Shown here one piece after another: positions 8,711-17,030 of a stretch of 64,000 nucleotides of DNA (position 1 is the first letter of the stretch; each line of letters starts with the position of its first letter). The notes under the pieces are model-generated. The model saw nothing but the letters and a program-made list of their open reading frames with translations. It was not told the DNA's origin and did not search any database. The position numbers were made by a program, and so were the translations under genes. Origin of the DNA: Sphingomonas parva (ex Maeng et al. 2020) (GTDB lineage Bacteria > Pseudomonadota > Alphaproteobacteria > Sphingomonadales > Sphingomonadaceae); NCBI RefSeq assembly GCF_004564275.1, contig NZ_SPDV01000013.1:38300-102299 (forward strand), written 5' to 3'.

Positions 8711-9382
8711 TCAGGAGCGGGCGAGGTCGTAGCCGCCCTCACCCAGCGGCGTCTGCCGCAGCGCGGCCGCCCCGGCGAGCCATTCCGACAGCGCCTCGAA
8801 CCCGAGCGGCTGGAGGAACCGGATGGCAGCGAAATCGCCCTCGACCCGCGTGATCGTGCCGGCGATGGCGCCGTGCCAGCCGCGGAGCGCAACCTTCAGC
8901 GCATCCCCTTCGACGAGGATGTCGTCGGTCTCGATCCCGATTCCGTCCTGGGAGATGTTCCGCGCCGTCACGAACAGGATCTGATTGCCGATCTGGAGCC
9001 TGGCCCGGGCCGCGATCGAGATTCTCGGTGCGGCGCGGCGATGCTGACCATCGCCGCTGTCCAGCCAGGCCTGGACGTCGACCGGCTCGTCAAAGGTGAC
9101 GCCGATGCAGCCGCCGTCGACGCTGCCGACCGTGCATTCCTTTGCCTCGTTGCCGAAGTCGAACATGATCCGCTCGCCGACGACAACCGACGCCCGTGTC
9201 TGCGCCGTGAGGCTGCGCGAGGAAATGCTCCTGACCAGGCAGAGATATTCGCCCCGAGCCCCCGAGAATTTCGCCATCCGGTAGACCGATATCGGGCGCC
9301 GCTGCCGCAGCTGCTCGGCCGAGACGATTACCGCATCCTGAGCAGTCTCGAGCGCCGATGCGCGCCCCCGCTTGTTGGCCAT
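8711..9382 (-). CDS. Tandem PilZ-domain protein
   Basis: A 223-residue soluble protein that probably senses cyclic di-GMP. The C-terminal half (about 130-215) is a PilZ domain: the Arg cluster RRAAPR is followed by NISQDGIGI, matching the family's RxxxR and (D/N)xSxxG ligand motifs. The first half (about 35-120, RRRPISVYR then VRSISSRSL) looks like a diverged second PilZ domain that lacks a clean ligand motif. The ATG at 9382 has a strong GGGGGAG ribosome-binding tract. The frame extends further upstream, but that part overlaps the neighbouring gene and does not look coding. No effector domain is present, so it would act by binding a partner. Confidence 0.85.
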   Translation of the reverse strand: MANKRGRASALETAQDAVIVSAEQLRQRRPISVYRMAKFSGARGEYLCLVRSISSRSLTAQTRASVVVGERIMFDFGNEAKECTVGSVDGGCIGVTFDEPVDVQAWLDSGDGQHRRAAPRISIAARARLQIGNQILFVTARNISQDGIGIETDDILVEGDALKVALRGWHGAIAGTITRVEGDFAAIRFLQPLGFEALSEWLAGAAALRQTPLGEGGYDLARS

Positions 9383-9488
9383 GACTCCCCCACATGTCCG
9401 CCAGGCCATGCGCGATGCGTGGCCGACCGCCTTTTCTACCCTCAACATGGTTGACGAAGCGTTAGCCATGACGGCGAACGTGCCGCCG

Positions 9489-9902
9489 TCAGCCGATTTC
9501 CTCGAACTCCGCGTCGACGATCGGCTCAGCGCGGGGCGGCGCCGGAGCTGCGAACTGGATCGTCGTCCTTGCCGGCCGTGGGTGGGGAAAGAGCAGGCGC
9601 ACGTGCGCGGCCAGCAGGAGCATCGTCGGCAGCGCAACCATCAGGGCGACATCGCGCGCACCCGCGCGGATCTCCGCCCGGTCGAGCCCGCCGTCCACAT
9701 AAGCGGAACCGACTTCGTTGCCGCCGGCGACGAGCAAGAGCAGCAGCCATGGCCAGAGACTGGCGATCGGTCGCCGCAGCAGAAGGGCGCAGAGCAGGTG
9801 CAGCGGCAGCGAGGCGAGCACGCGCAACGTATCACCGTCGAGGCCGGATTTCCCGATGAGGAGCGTCTTCAGGTCCAGCCAATATTGCACGGTGCCGCTC
9901 AT
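9489..9902 (-). CDS. Membrane protein, unknown
   Basis: A 137-residue protein with about three hydrophobic helices (around 25-43 LRVLASLPLHLLCALLL, 45-61 WPWLLLLLVAGG, 85-105 DVALMVALPTMLLLAAHVRLL) and a proline-rich acidic tail ending VDAEFEEIG. No family recognised. It lies 106 bases upstream of the PilZ gene on the same strand, so the two may share a transcript. The pattern of hydrophobic helices and the matching strand suggest a genuine gene of unknown role. Confidence 0.65.
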   Translation of the reverse strand: MSGTVQYWLDLKTLLIGKSGLDGDTLRVLASLPLHLLCALLLRRPIASLWPWLLLLLVAGGNEVGSAYVDGGLDRAEIRAGARDVALMVALPTMLLLAAHVRLLFPHPRPARTTIQFAAPAPPRAEPIVDAEFEEIG

Positions 9903-10043
9903 GCGGGTTCCGGGCCTGGATCACAAGCGCCGCAGGTCAGCCCGGGAGCGCCGCTCCCGCAGGACGCCGATGGGCGGACCGCTCGGCAAAGAGGCAGGAA
10001 AGCCATGGGCCAGCATGCGCCAGGCGAAGCGAGATGATCCGCC

Positions 10044-10101
10044 AATAAGAAAGGGCGCCGCAAGCCCGATCTCGTTCCGAGACCGAGGCCTGCGACGCCC
10101 T
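10044..10101 (-). terminator. Rho-independent terminator
   Basis: Read on the minus strand, a long hairpin pairs AGGGCGTCGCAGGCC (10087-10101) with GGCTTGCGGCGCCCT (10052-10066), with an inner TCTCG/CGAGA stem, and is followed at once by TTTCTTATT (10044-10051). It lies 25 bases past the stop of the small exported protein at 10126-10362 and very likely ends that transcript. Confidence 0.8.
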
Positions 10102-10125
10102 CAATGACCCTCGGGGGTCGTCCGA

Positions 10126-10362
10126 TTACGGGGTAACCGGCTCGACGTCGTCGTCACCGAAGATGTCGTCCTGGAAAATGATCAGCAGGCCGAGAACGGT
10201 GAAGAACACAGCGCCGAACACCAGGCCGTTGCCCGAGCGCAGCTCGCTGTCGGACGAGACGGTCTCGGCCGCGGGAGCCGGCGCGCTCTGCGCGAGGACT
10301 CCGGTGGTCGGCGCCACGAGCATAGCGCTCGCGACCAGACCGGTCAGAAACTTAGAAGCCAT
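10126..10362 (-). CDS. Small exported/membrane protein, unknown
   Basis: A 78-residue protein with a signal-peptide-like N-terminus (MASKFLTGLVASAMLVAPTT, cleavage near VLAQ-SAP), a polar Ala/Pro/Ser linker, one membrane helix (about 46-64, GLVFGAVFFTVLGLLIIF) and an acidic tail (DDIFGDDDVEPVTP). Start ATG at 10362 has AGGGGAG at good spacing; a longer upstream frame is less likely. A strong terminator follows, so it forms its own transcript. Small proteins of this build are common in sphingomonads but have no known role. Confidence 0.7.
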   Translation of the reverse strand: MASKFLTGLVASAMLVAPTTGVLAQSAPAPAAETVSSDSELRSGNGLVFGAVFFTVLGLLIIFQDDIFGDDDVEPVTP

Positions 10363-10720
10363 ATTCGAATCTCCCCTTGGGACCACGGCACGCGAACGAG
10401 CCGAGCAGGACACCTAATGAAAGCGGCGAGAAGGTTCAACTCCTCTGCCGCTTGCAATAGCATTTTAGCGGATGCAGCGCGAAAAAAATAGTCCCTGCGC
10501 TGCAAAGGCCACAATTTCGGCTCTCGCCGAGCCTCGGCCTACCCCATAAGCGCAGGCTAGATCGTTGAATAGACGAGATTATGCAGAATAGCTCCAGTAT
10601 CGTCCGCCATTCCTCCGAAGTGGCGGGGAATCTCGCCGCAGCGCAGCAATCGGAGCGCCGGGAGCCCGGCGGGCACGCCGGCTCTGCAATTCCGCGTGCC
10701 GCTGCGCTATCGAGCCCGGC
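10363..10720. other. Divergent intergenic region
   Basis: This 358-base gap lies between two divergent genes and must hold both promoters. On the minus strand TTGAAC near 10433 is followed 17 bases later by TAGGTG, a poor -10, so it is only a weak candidate promoter. The stretch 10440-10620 is AT-richer than its surroundings. I see no convincing small gene, repeat or RNA. Confidence 0.3.
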
Positions 10721-12178
10721 ATGGTGATGACGTGGCGACTTGCGGCGGCCTTGTGCGCTCTGGCGACGGTGACCGGCTGCGGACAGACGGATACCGGCCC
10801 GATCGCGGTGAGCGGGATCGGCGGCACGCCAAAGCTGGCGAACCCGAATCTCGAGCGGCTCGATCCGCCCTCCGCCTTCCTCGTCGAAGCCGCCGCACAA
10901 GGCCTGGTCCGCTTCGATGCCGCGGGCGAGATCGAGCCTGCCCTCGCCCAGCGCTGGATCCTGTCAGATGACGGCTTGCGCTACACATTCCGTTTGGCGC
11001 GTGTCAGCTGGAGCAACGGTACGCCGGTCAAGGCGGAACAGGTGGCGGCGCGGCTGCGGGCGGCAACCAGCGCGTCGAGCCGCAATCCGCTGAAACCCAT
11101 CCTCGGCGCCATCGACCAGATCGTCGCAATGACCGACGAGGTGCTGGAGATCAGCCTCAAGTCGCCGCGGCCAAATTTCCTGCAGCTTCTCGCCCAGCCG
11201 GAAATGGCAGTTCTGAGGAACGGAGAGGGATCGGGGCCCTACCGCATCCTGGGGCCGCGGGGAGACGCGATTCTGCTGTCGCTCCCGCAAGCGGAGGAAG
11301 AGGGCGAGGACGGAACCGAGGCGAAGGCGCCGCCGATCCTGCTTTCCGGCAGCGGCGCGGCAAGCACGATCGTTCGCTTCCAGCAGCGGGAGGTGGACCT
11401 CGTCCTCGGGGGGAAACTGGACGATCTTCCCATTGCCCGCGCCGCCGGTCTCTCCACCGACGCCCTGGTCTTCGATCCGGCTGCGGGCCTATTCGGCTTG
11501 AGCGTCGCATCGGTCGAAGGGCCGCTCGCCCGCGCCGAAATCCGCCAGGCGCTCAGCATGGCGATCGATCGCAGCGCACTCGCCAGCCTGCTCGGCGTGC
11601 CGACCCTGCAGCCGCGCGAGACGCTGATGCCCGCCGGGGTCGAGAGGCTCTCGCCGGCTGCACCCGCCTGGTCCGGATTGCCGCTCGCCGAGCGCCGCGC
11701 GCTCGCGGCGCGAACCCTTGCAGGCGCAGCGGCAGGCGGTCCGCTTCGCCTCCGCGTGGCGGTTGGCGACACGCCCGGCCATCGCCTGCTTTTCGCAGCC
11801 TTGCGCCGGGACTGGGCCGCGGTGGGTGTGGCTGCCGAGCGGGTCGATCCCAGTGCGAGGAATGCCGATCTCCGCCTGATCGACGAAGTTGCGCCGATCG
11901 GACTGGCCAGCTGGTATTTGCGGCACTTCGGCTGCGATGCCAGTCGGGTCTGCGATCCCACCGCCGACGAGATGATGGCGGCGGCGCGGATCGCCCCGAC
12001 CGCGCAGGTCCGGCGCGGCCTGCTGGCCAACGCCGATCGGATCCTCACCGATGCAGCGCCGTTCATTCCGCTCGCGACGCCGATCCGATGGTCGCTGGTG
12101 TCGCCGCGCCTGACCGGCTTTCGCGCCAATCCTTTCGCTCGCCATTATGCGGGTGAGCTGATCCGCGGGCAGCCCTGA
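10721..12178 (+). CDS. ABC transporter substrate-binding lipoprotein, family 5 (orphan)
   Basis: A 485-residue lipoprotein of the peptide/nickel-binding type (SBP_bac_5). The N-terminal signal (RLAALCALATVTGC-like, lipidated Cys20) is followed by the usual family start: EIEPALAQRWILSDDGLRYTFRL, then SWSNGTPVKAEQVAARLR. The segment AEIRQALSMAIDRSALASLL (about 286-305) is the family's helix before the second lobe. No permease or ATPase gene lies within the window next to it. It may therefore work with a transporter encoded elsewhere, or be a binding protein turned to another role. DUF4112 follows 21 bases downstream, so they are probably one transcript. Confidence 0.85.
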   Translation: MVMTWRLAAALCALATVTGCGQTDTGPIAVSGIGGTPKLANPNLERLDPPSAFLVEAAAQGLVRFDAAGEIEPALAQRWILSDDGLRYTFRLARVSWSNGTPVKAEQVAARLRAATSASSRNPLKPILGAIDQIVAMTDEVLEISLKSPRPNFLQLLAQPEMAVLRNGEGSGPYRILGPRGDAILLSLPQAEEEGEDGTEAKAPPILLSGSGAASTIVRFQQREVDLVLGGKLDDLPIARAAGLSTDALVFDPAAGLFGLSVASVEGPLARAEIRQALSMAIDRSALASLLGVPTLQPRETLMPAGVERLSPAAPAWSGLPLAERRALAARTLAGAAAGGPLRLRVAVGDTPGHRLLFAALRRDWAAVGVAAERVDPSARNADLRLIDEVAPIGLASWYLRHFGCDASRVCDPTADEMMAAARIAPTAQVRRGLLANADRILTDAAPFIPLATPIRWSLVSPRLTGFRANPFARHYAGELIRGQP

Positions 12179-12199
12179 GGCGGGAGAGGGAGAGTGACG

Positions 12200-12631
12200 A
12201 TGCGTCAGGAAGATTTCGACAGGATGGCCGGCCAGCTGCCGCTGGGCCGCGATCCGGCCTCCGTGCGGAGGCGGCTGGAGGCGATGGAAGCGCTGCTCGA
12301 GCGCGCCTTCGTCCTGCCCGGGACCAGCTATCGGGTCGGTCTGGACGCATTGGTCGGCCTGGTGCCGGTCGTGGGCGATCTCGTCACCACCGCGATGGGC
12401 GCCTGGCTGGTCTGGGAAGCGCGCAATCTCGGCATGCCCAAGTTCCATCTCGTTCGGATGGGCGGCAACGTGGGCTTCGACGCGCTGATCGGCGCGATAC
12501 CTTTGGTCGGCGACGTGTTTGACTTCGCCTTTCGCTCGAACAGCCGCAACCTCCGGATCGTCAAGCGCTGGCTGGACAAGCATCATCCGGAGACGCGGCT
12601 GATCGAGGGCGAGGTGATCGACCGGCGCTGA
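12200..12631 (+). CDS. DUF4112 protein
   Basis: A 143-residue protein of the DUF4112 family. Two hydrophobic, Gly/Val-rich hairpins repeat a similar pattern: YRVGLDALVGLVPVVGDLVT and GFDALIGAIPLVGDVFDFAF, which is characteristic of the family. It is likely a membrane-associated protein of unknown function. ATG at 12200 sits at good spacing after GGGAGAGGGAG; a GTG two codons upstream is possible. It ends only 8 bases from the convergent nadC stop. Confidence 0.85.
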   Translation: MRQEDFDRMAGQLPLGRDPASVRRRLEAMEALLERAFVLPGTSYRVGLDALVGLVPVVGDLVTTAMGAWLVWEARNLGMPKFHLVRMGGNVGFDALIGAIPLVGDVFDFAFRSNSRNLRIVKRWLDKHHPETRLIEGEVIDRR

Positions 12632-12639
12632 GCCGGACG

Positions 12640-13485
12640 TCAGAGCGGCGCGAAATCGAGACCGATGTCCGCCGCCGGAGCCGATTGCGTGATCCGGCCG
12701 ACCGAGATGAAGGTCACGCCCGTTTTCGCCTTGCCGCGAATGCTCTCCAGCGTGACTCCGCCGCTCGCTTCGGTCGGCACGCGTCCAGCGACGAGGGCGA
12801 CTGCCTGGCGAAGCGCAGGCGGATCCATGTTGTCGAGCAACAGGTGGGTCGCGCCTGCGGCGAGCGCGGGTTCGATCTGGTCGATCGTGTCGACCTCGAC
12901 GATGATCCGCTCGATCCCGGCGGCAACGGCGCGGCGGACGGCCTCTCCCACGCCGGCGGCGACCGCGACATGATTGTCCTTGATCATCGCCGCGTCCCAG
13001 AGCCCGATCCGATGGTTCCGGGCGCCGCCCATCCGCGTGGCATATTTCTCGAGCAGACGCAGGCCGGGCAGCGTCTTGCGCGTGTCGAGCAGGGTCGCGC
13101 CGGTGCCGGAGATCGCGTCGACATAGGCGCGGGTCAGCGTCGCGACGCCGGAGAGATGCTGCAGCGTGTTGAGGGCGGAGCGCTCCGCGGTGAGCAGCGC
13201 GCGCGCTCTGCCGGTCACCCGGAGCAGGTCGGTTCCGGCCGGGACGCTGTCCCCCTCGCCGACCAGCAGCTCGATTTCCGCGTCGGGATCGAGCGCCCGG
13301 AAGAAGGCGGCGGCGATCGGAAGGCCGGCGACGACGATCGGGTCGCGCGTGTCCATCACGCCGCGAAAACGGGCGCCGGCCGGAATGACGGCATCCGACG
13401 TGATGTCGCCTCCGGGGCCGAGATCCTCGGCCAGTGTGGCGTCGACGAAAGCCTGGAGATCGAAGCCCGCGATCGGGTTGCTCAC
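12640..13485 (-). CDS. nadC: Nicotinate-nucleotide pyrophosphorylase (quinolinate phosphoribosyltransferase)
   Basis: Converts quinolinate and PRPP to nicotinate mononucleotide, carbon dioxide and pyrophosphate, in de novo NAD synthesis; 281 residues. Family motifs: ERSALNTLQHLSGVAT (about 100-115), the RKTLPGLR loop, GGARNHRIGLWD with AMIKDNH, and EVDTIDQ. The C-terminal strand VTLESIRGKAKTGVTFISVG fits too. The GTG start overlaps the stop of the peptidase gene upstream (GTGA), so it is translationally coupled. nadA lies two genes upstream in the same direction; nadB is not in the window. Confidence 0.96.
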   Translation of the reverse strand: MSNPIAGFDLQAFVDATLAEDLGPGGDITSDAVIPAGARFRGVMDTRDPIVVAGLPIAAAFFRALDPDAEIELLVGEGDSVPAGTDLLRVTGRARALLTAERSALNTLQHLSGVATLTRAYVDAISGTGATLLDTRKTLPGLRLLEKYATRMGGARNHRIGLWDAAMIKDNHVAVAAGVGEAVRRAVAAGIERIIVEVDTIDQIEPALAAGATHLLLDNMDPPALRQAVALVAGRVPTEASGGVTLESIRGKAKTGVTFISVGRITQSAPAADIGLDFAPL

Positions 13486-15626
13486 TTCCCCGCTCCGCCG
13501 AGCTCGCGTTTCAGATAGGCCATCAGCAAGGCCGCGCGCTTCGCATCCTCGGCATGGTCCGCGCCGACCGAATGGCCGCCCTCAAGATATTCGTGGAAGT
13601 AGAAGCGATTGCCATACTCGCCCAGGCGCGCCGCCATCTTGCGGGCATGCCCCGGGTGGACGCGGTCGTCCTTGGTCGAGCTGTAGAAGAAGACCGGCGG
13701 GTATTTCACGCCCCGGCGGACGTTCTGATAGGGCGAGTAACGGGACATGAAGGCCCAGTCCTCCGGCTTGTCGGGATCGCCATATTCCCCGATCCACGAA
13801 GCCCCGGCGAGCAGGTGGGAGTATCGCTTCATGTCGTGCAGCGGCGAGCCGGAGATCACCGCCGAGTAGAGGTCCGGACGCTGGGTGAGCGCGGCGCCGA
13901 CGAGAACGCCGCCGTTGGACCGCCCGGAGATGCCGATCTTGCCCTTGGCGCTGACGCCGGTGCGGATCAGATCCTCGGCGACGGCGTGAAGATCGTCGAA
14001 GCTCTTCTGGCGGTTCTCGCGGAGCACCGAGCGGTGCCATTCCGGCCCGTATTCGCCGCCGCCGCGGATGTTGGCGAGGACGTAGGCATTGCCCTCCTCG
14101 ACCAGGAACATGCCGAGCGGCCCGGCACGATATGGTTGGCCAGTGAGATAGGTCGGCGTCTGCGCCGCGCGGAACCCGCCATAGGCATGGATCAACGCCG
14201 GCACCGGCCCTTTCAGGCCCTTCCTGCGAGCCAGGAAATAGGGAATGCGGGTGCCGTCCTTCGACGTGGCGAAGCGCTGCTCGACGGTGAACCGGCTGGC
14301 GTCGAACCTGGCGGGCAGGCTCTGGACGATGGCCGGGGCGCCCGCAAAGCCGATTGCGTAGAGCGCCGGCGGGCTCAGCATGCTCTCGACGGTGGCGAAC
14401 GCCGTGTCCGAGGCGCCGGCGGTCGAGAGCAGGCTCACCGTGCTGTTGGCCGGGAGCGCGGCCGCCGACGAGACCCAGCGGCCGTCGGCGCCGCGGCGCA
14501 GCGCGAACAATTTGCCCGAGACGTCCTCGAGCGCCTTCACCCAGAGAACGTTGTCCGAGCTGGCGACCTCCTCGATCGCCTGCCGGGCGCTCGGCGCCAT
14601 CACCAGCTCCGGGGTCGCGGCGCGCCCCGCGGCAACCTCCTCGAGGCTGTAGGCGACCAGCGCGCCTTCCGGGAACGTCCGGCCGCCGGCCTCGAGCGGG
14701 CTCTGCAGCTTGGCGATCAGGCGGCCGCCGAGCACGTCCTCGAACTCGGCATCGTCGGGCAGCGGCACCGGCACGAGCGTGCCCGCGGACGTGAGCAGGC
14801 GATGCTCGCTGGTCCAGAACGTCTTGCCGCGGCGAACGAAGACCCAGCGGCGCGCACCATCCTGCACGGCGACGGGCGCGGTCGAGACGTCACCCTTCTC
14901 GCCCTCGAAGATCGTGCGCGCGGACGCGAGCGGCGTGCCGCGCTTCCACAGCTTGGCGATCCGTCCGTAGCCCGACGTGGTCAGCGACTCCGGCCCGAAA
15001 TCGGAGACCACCATCAGCGTGTCCGCATCGACCCAGGAGACGTAGCTCTTCGCCTCGGGCAGGACGAAGCCGCCATCGACGAAACGGCCGGTCTGGAGAT
15101 CGAACTCGCGCACCACGTCCGCATCGGTTCCGCCCGGACTGAGCGAGATCAGGCAGCGGCGGTAGTCGGGGGCAAGGCAGTCGGCCCCGTGCCAGACCCA
15201 GCTCTTGCTTTCCTGCTTGCCGAGCGCGTCGACGTCGATGACGGTGCGCCATTCAGGCTTGCCGCTCCGGTAGCCGGCGAGCGGTGAGACCCGCCAGATG
15301 CCGCGCGGATGCGCCGCATCGCGCCACAGATTGGCGACGAGATCGCCCATCACCTGGTCCGGCGTGGCGATCTGCTGCTCGTCGTCGAGGATTGCGCGTG
15401 CGCGACTCTCGTAGCTCGCGAATTTCGGGTCGCTGGTGAGCAGATCCTCGGTGGCGCGGTTCCACGCCTTCACCTGATCGAGGGCCCGCGCGCCCTCGAC
15501 CTCCTCCAGCCAGAGGTAGGGGTCTTCGGCGCTGGCGGCGGCAGCCGGCGCCGCCGGCTGTGCGGCCTGCGCCGCGGCGATCATGAGCAGGCCGGCAGCG
15601 GCGGTGGAAGCGAGGAGACGGTACAA
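13482..15626 (-). CDS. Prolyl oligopeptidase family serine protease (S9A), secreted
   Basis: A 714-residue serine peptidase predicted to be exported: signal-like N-terminus LLASTAAAGLLMIAAAQA then an Ala/Pro linker. Residues about 35-440 make the beta-propeller cap (EDPYLWLEEVEG start, as in this family). The alpha/beta-hydrolase domain contains Ser570 in GRSNGG, Asp653 or Asp654 in STKDDRVHP, and His685 in EGGHS, giving the full triad. The start is TTG at 15626, chosen because GGAG lies 8 bases upstream and the signal peptide follows directly; no ATG gives a complete signal. It sits between nadA and nadC, with the nadC start overlapping its stop, which is unexpected for a peptidase. Confidence 0.9.
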   Translation of the reverse strand: MYRLLASTAAAGLLMIAAAQAAQPAAPAAAASAEDPYLWLEEVEGARALDQVKAWNRATEDLLTSDPKFASYESRARAILDDEQQIATPDQVMGDLVANLWRDAAHPRGIWRVSPLAGYRSGKPEWRTVIDVDALGKQESKSWVWHGADCLAPDYRRCLISLSPGGTDADVVREFDLQTGRFVDGGFVLPEAKSYVSWVDADTLMVVSDFGPESLTTSGYGRIAKLWKRGTPLASARTIFEGEKGDVSTAPVAVQDGARRWVFVRRGKTFWTSEHRLLTSAGTLVPVPLPDDAEFEDVLGGRLIAKLQSPLEAGGRTFPEGALVAYSLEEVAAGRAATPELVMAPSARQAIEEVASSDNVLWVKALEDVSGKLFALRRGADGRWVSSAAALPANSTVSLLSTAGASDTAFATVESMLSPPALYAIGFAGAPAIVQSLPARFDASRFTVEQRFATSKDGTRIPYFLARRKGLKGPVPALIHAYGGFRAAQTPTYLTGQPYRAGPLGMFLVEEGNAYVLANIRGGGEYGPEWHRSVLRENRQKSFDDLHAVAEDLIRTGVSAKGKIGISGRSNGGVLVGAALTQRPDLYSAVISGSPLHDMKRYSHLLAGASWIGEYGDPDKPEDWAFMSRYSPYQNVRRGVKYPPVFFYSSTKDDRVHPGHARKMAARLGEYGNRFYFHEYLEGGHSVGADHAEDAKRAALLMAYLKRELGGAGK

Positions 15627-15682
15627 GGGCGAGACTCCGAGTGAGGGCTTTCCCCGTCTCTCCCTTCCCCCGCCCCCGGGCG

Positions 15683-16684
15683 TCAAGAGCCGGAGAAGAT
15701 CGGGCGCCCGACGTCGCCCTTGCCGACCGTCCCGCCGGCCATTTCGAGCATCCGATCGAGCGACCTTTTCGCGGCGACGCGCAGCTCCTCGTCGATCTCC
15801 ACCCGCGGAGCGAGGTCGCGCAGGGCGAGGTAGAGCTTCTCCATCGTGTTCAGCGCCATGTAGGGGCACATGTTGCAATTGCAGTTCCCGTCGGCGCCGG
15901 GCGCGCCGATGAAGGTCTTGTGCGGCGCCGCTTTCTCCATCTGGTGAATGATGTGCGGCTCGGTCGCGACGATGATCACCTCGCTCTCCGAGGCGAGCGC
16001 ATAGTCGAGGATAGCCTTGGTCGATCCGACCTGATCGGCATGATCGAGAATGTGCGGCGGGCACTCGGGATGGGCGAGGACCGGCGCTCCGGGATGCTGG
16101 GCGCGAAGCTTCAGCAGCTCGGTCTCGGAAAAGGCTTCGTGGACGATGCAGACACCCGGCCAGAGCAGCATGTCGCGCCCGGTCTTGCGCTTGAGATAGC
16201 CGCCGAGATTCTTGTCCGGCCCGAAGATGATCTTCTGGTCGGCCGGGATCTGCGCGAGGATGTTCTCCGCCGACGAGCTGGTGACGATGATGTCGGAGAG
16301 CGCTTTCACCTCGGTCGAGCAATTGATGTAGGTGAGGGCGATATGGTCGGGATGGGCCTCGCGGAAGGCCTTGAACTGATCGGGCGGGCAGCTGTCCTCC
16401 AGGCTGCAGCCGGCGGCCATGTCCGGCAGCACGACGATCTTGTCCGGCGAGAGGATCTTGGCCGTCTCCGCCATGAAGCGCACGCCGCAAAAGGCGATCA
16501 CCTCGGCGTTGGTCGCCGCCGCCTTGCGCGACAGATCGAGGCTGTCCCCGACGAAATCGGCGAGGTCCTGGATCTGAGGCTCCTGGTAATAATGGGCGAG
16601 GATGACCGCGTTGCGCTCCTTGCGCAGGCGGTCGATCTCGGCGCGCAGGTCGAGACCGCGAAGATTGGCGTTCGGTGCGTTCAT
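15683..16684 (-). CDS. nadA: Quinolinate synthase A
   Basis: Condenses iminoaspartate with dihydroxyacetone phosphate to form quinolinate; an oxygen-sensitive [4Fe-4S] enzyme of NAD synthesis, 333 residues. The N-terminal [20 protein letters not shown] is typical. The three cluster ligands are expected at Cys122 (INCST), Cys179 ([11 protein letters not shown]) and Cys273 ([10 protein letters not shown]). Start ATG at 16684 fits the family. It is followed 56 bases later by the peptidase gene and then nadC. Iminoaspartate would come from nadB or aspartate dehydrogenase elsewhere. Confidence 0.97.
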   Translation of the reverse strand: MNAPNANLRGLDLRAEIDRLRKERNAVILAHYYQEPQIQDLADFVGDSLDLSRKAAATNAEVIAFCGVRFMAETAKILSPDKIVVLPDMAAGCSLEDSCPPDQFKAFREAHPDHIALTYINCSTEVKALSDIIVTSSSAENILAQIPADQKIIFGPDKNLGGYLKRKTGRDMLLWPGVCIVHEAFSETELLKLRAQHPGAPVLAHPECPPHILDHADQVGSTKAILDYALASESEVIIVATEPHIIHQMEKAAPHKTFIGAPGADGNCNCNMCPYMALNTMEKLYLALRDLAPRVEIDEELRVAAKRSLDRMLEMAGGTVGKGDVGRPIFSGS

Positions 16685-16739
16685 ATCTTCCCTTTATCAG
16701 AGGCGCTCGCGCGCCGCCTGCCTTTCGCGCAAGACATCC

Positions 16740-17030
16740 TCATACGACCGCGACCGCTCGAGCTGCGAAGGATCCGGGCCGGTCAAGGAAGCGGACGGCG
16801 ACGTTCGCGTCCTTCCCGGCAGCCTTCAGCGGCATCGCGAAGCTGCGCTCGATCGCGCGCCGCGCCGCGTCGCGGGCGAGCCGCATCGGAACCGGCTGCA
16901 GGCTCGCCGCCGCGAGCATCTCCGGATCGGGGCCGCGGAACCAGTCGCCGACCCTCAGCGAGGCAACCAGCAAGCCGCCGAGGATCATGCCGGAGATCAG
17001 GGCCGGAAGAAGGATCGCGCGCCGCCTCAT
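16740..17030 (-). CDS. Small membrane-anchored protein, unknown
   Basis: A 96-residue protein with a basic start (MRRRA) and one hydrophobic helix (about 5-26, ILLPALISGMILGGLLVASL), so probably anchored by its N-terminus with the rest outside. The remainder is Arg/Ala-rich. ATG at 17030 overlaps the stop of the metallo-hydrolase gene as ATGA, which supports this start over one four codons earlier. No family recognised. It is coupled between the hydrolase and nadA. Confidence 0.65.
   Translation of the reverse strand: MRRRAILLPALISGMILGGLLVASLRVGDWFRGPDPEMLAAASLQPVPMRLARDAARRAIERSFAMPLKAAGKDANVAVRFLDRPGSFAARAVAVV

Noticed and set aside
10436..10900. A 154-codon minus frame upstream of the family-5 binding protein
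   Set aside because: It overlaps the start of a well-supported gene on the other strand and has no ribosome-binding site or motif.
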